A stretch of DNA of 6,028 bases from a bacterium (GTDB lineage: Bacteria > Patescibacteriota > Minisyncoccia > Phycocordibacterales > UBA6065). Numbering within the stretch: the first letter of the stretch is position 1; each line of letters starts with the position of its first letter. Both the position numbers and the translations under genes were made by a program. The stretch is from positions 1 to 6,028 of the forward strand of contig JAUSGU010000060.1 in NCBI GenBank assembly GCA_030648825.1. The letters are read 5' to 3'. The notes under the pieces are model-generated. The model searched no databases and was not told the DNA's origin. It saw only the letters and a list, made by a program, of their open reading frames with translations. Positions 5,155-6,028 of the stretch are shown here, piece after piece.

Positions 5155-6028
5155 ATGTCAAGTACATCAAAACAGTCACAATCGGACACCAAAAATAAGG
5201 CTCAAAACAAGCCTATTTTGGAAAGTGATGAACTTTTTTTAGATACAACTCTGCGTCCTTCCAAATGGGACGAATATGTCGGCCAGAAAAGTATAAAGGA
5301 GAACTTACGTGTGCTTCTGCGAGCCGCTGCCGAGAGAAAACACCCTCCGGAACACATACTTTTTTATGGTCCTCCCGGCCTCGGTAAAACTACTCTCGCT
5401 CATCTCATCGCCAAAGAAACCTCATCGCAACTGAAAGCTACTTCTGGTCCAGCTATAGAAAAAATCGGCGACTTGGCGTCTATTCTCACAAACCTCGCAC
5501 CCGGTGACATTCTATTTATAGATGAAATCCATCGTCTAAATAAATCCATAGAAGAAGTTCTCTATCCTGCCATGGAATCCGGCTCTCTGGATATCATCAT
5601 AGGCAAAGGACCGTCGGCGAGAACGATTCAACTAGAGCTTCCGCCTTTTACACTACTGGCCGCTACCACACGTATTGCTCTCCTGTCAGCCCCATTACGT
5701 TCCAGATTTTCAGGTGGCACATTTCGCTTGGAATTCTATTCCGACAGAGAGATCCAACAGATAATAGAGCGCTCGGCGAGACTTTTAAAGATAAAAGTAG
5801 ACGATGCTTCATCCAAAAAAATAGCCGAGAGAAGCCGTTTTACACCACGCACAGCAAATTTCCTCCTCAAACGTGTTCGCGACCTAGCCCAAGTGGAAAA
5901 AACTCCGGTTTCCGTGGAAATTGTGGACCGTGCTCTCACTATGCTCGGCATTGACGAGCTAGGACTAAACCAACACGACCGTGACCTCCTGAAAACTCTC
6001 ATAGAAAAATTCAATGGCGGTCCGGTTG
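5155..6028 (+). CDS. ruvB: Holliday junction branch-migration ATPase RuvB, partial (C-terminal end beyond the right edge)
   Basis: RuvB is the hexameric AAA+ motor that drives branch migration of Holliday junctions with RuvA and feeds RuvC. I translated 291 codons from ATG at 5155; an in-frame TAG at 5137-5139 limits the start. Residues 1 to about 20 are a Ser/Lys/Gln-rich tail not needed by the fold. The family begins at LRPSKWDEYVGQ. Walker A is GPPGLGKTT (72-80, K78), Walker B ILFIDEIHR with D123 and E124, and sensor 1 is ATTR (170-173). The arginine-finger loop reads PLRSRFSGGTF (180-190), where R184 aligns with E. coli R174. Most RuvB proteins have PLRDRFG there. Sensor 2 reads FTPRTAN rather than GTPRIAN. 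The last visible residues are NGGPV. The winged-helix domain, about 50 residues, lies outside. No clear Shine-Dalgarno site or promoter precedes it. ruvA and ruvC are not in view. Confidence 0.96.
   Translation, partial: MSSTSKQSQSDTKNKAQNKPILESDELFLDTTLRPSKWDEYVGQKSIKENLRVLLRAAAERKHPPEHILFYGPPGLGKTTLAHLIAKETSSQLKATSGPAIEKIGDLASILTNLAPGDILFIDEIHRLNKSIEEVLYPAMESGSLDIIIGKGPSARTIQLELPPFTLLAATTRIALLSAPLRSRFSGGTFRLEFYSDREIQQIIERSARLLKIKVDDASSKKIAERSRFTPRTANFLLKRVRDLAQVEKTPVSVEIVDRALTMLGIDELGLNQHDRDLLKTLIEKFNGGPV

Overview
The window fits a bacterium of the Patescibacteria / Candidate Phyla Radiation, possibly Parcubacteria. That placement is an inference. It rests on modest GC content outside one intergenic element, very tight gene spacing, a DNA polymerase I with almost no proofreading domain, a type IV pilus ATPase in an unusual setting, a divergent RuvB arginine-finger loop, and main genes that lack Shine-Dalgarno sequences. 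No tRNA, rRNA, CRISPR array or transposase gene was found.

Left part (1-2643, minus strand): tsaE (t6A tRNA-modification ATPase) is followed by polA (DNA polymerase I). The genes lie in the same reading frame and are separated only by TAA GAG before the GTG start of polA. polA runs off the left edge after 734 codons. It keeps the flap-endonuclease domain and polymerase motifs A and B. The 3'-5' exonuclease domain is cut to a stub preceded by a repetitive Glu/Thr/Lys linker.

Centre (2644-2799): a 156-bp divergent control region built as a palindrome. Two perfect 26-bp arms enclose a GC-rich loop with two smaller perfect hairpins. Just outside each arm is an extended -10 box (TGCTATAAT on the left, TGCTAAAAT on the right), and exactly six bases later comes the ATG of tsaE or pilB. 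Both mRNAs are therefore predicted to be leaderless and to share the same upstream sequence.

Right part (2800-6028, plus strand): a complete pilB/gspE-type type IV pilus ATPase gene is followed four bases later by a small coiled-coil protein gene of unknown function. A 338-bp gap comes next. It holds an 8-codon reading frame with a consensus ribosome binding site, a hairpin that overlaps its stop codon, and a 153-nt element closed by a perfect 22-bp inverted repeat, which may be a structured RNA or a palindromic mobile element. ruvB (Holliday-junction motor) follows and runs off the right edge.

The genes join DNA repair (polA, ruvB), tRNA modification (tsaE) and surface pili or DNA uptake (pilB). 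The two palindromic intergenic elements are the parts least explained by known features.
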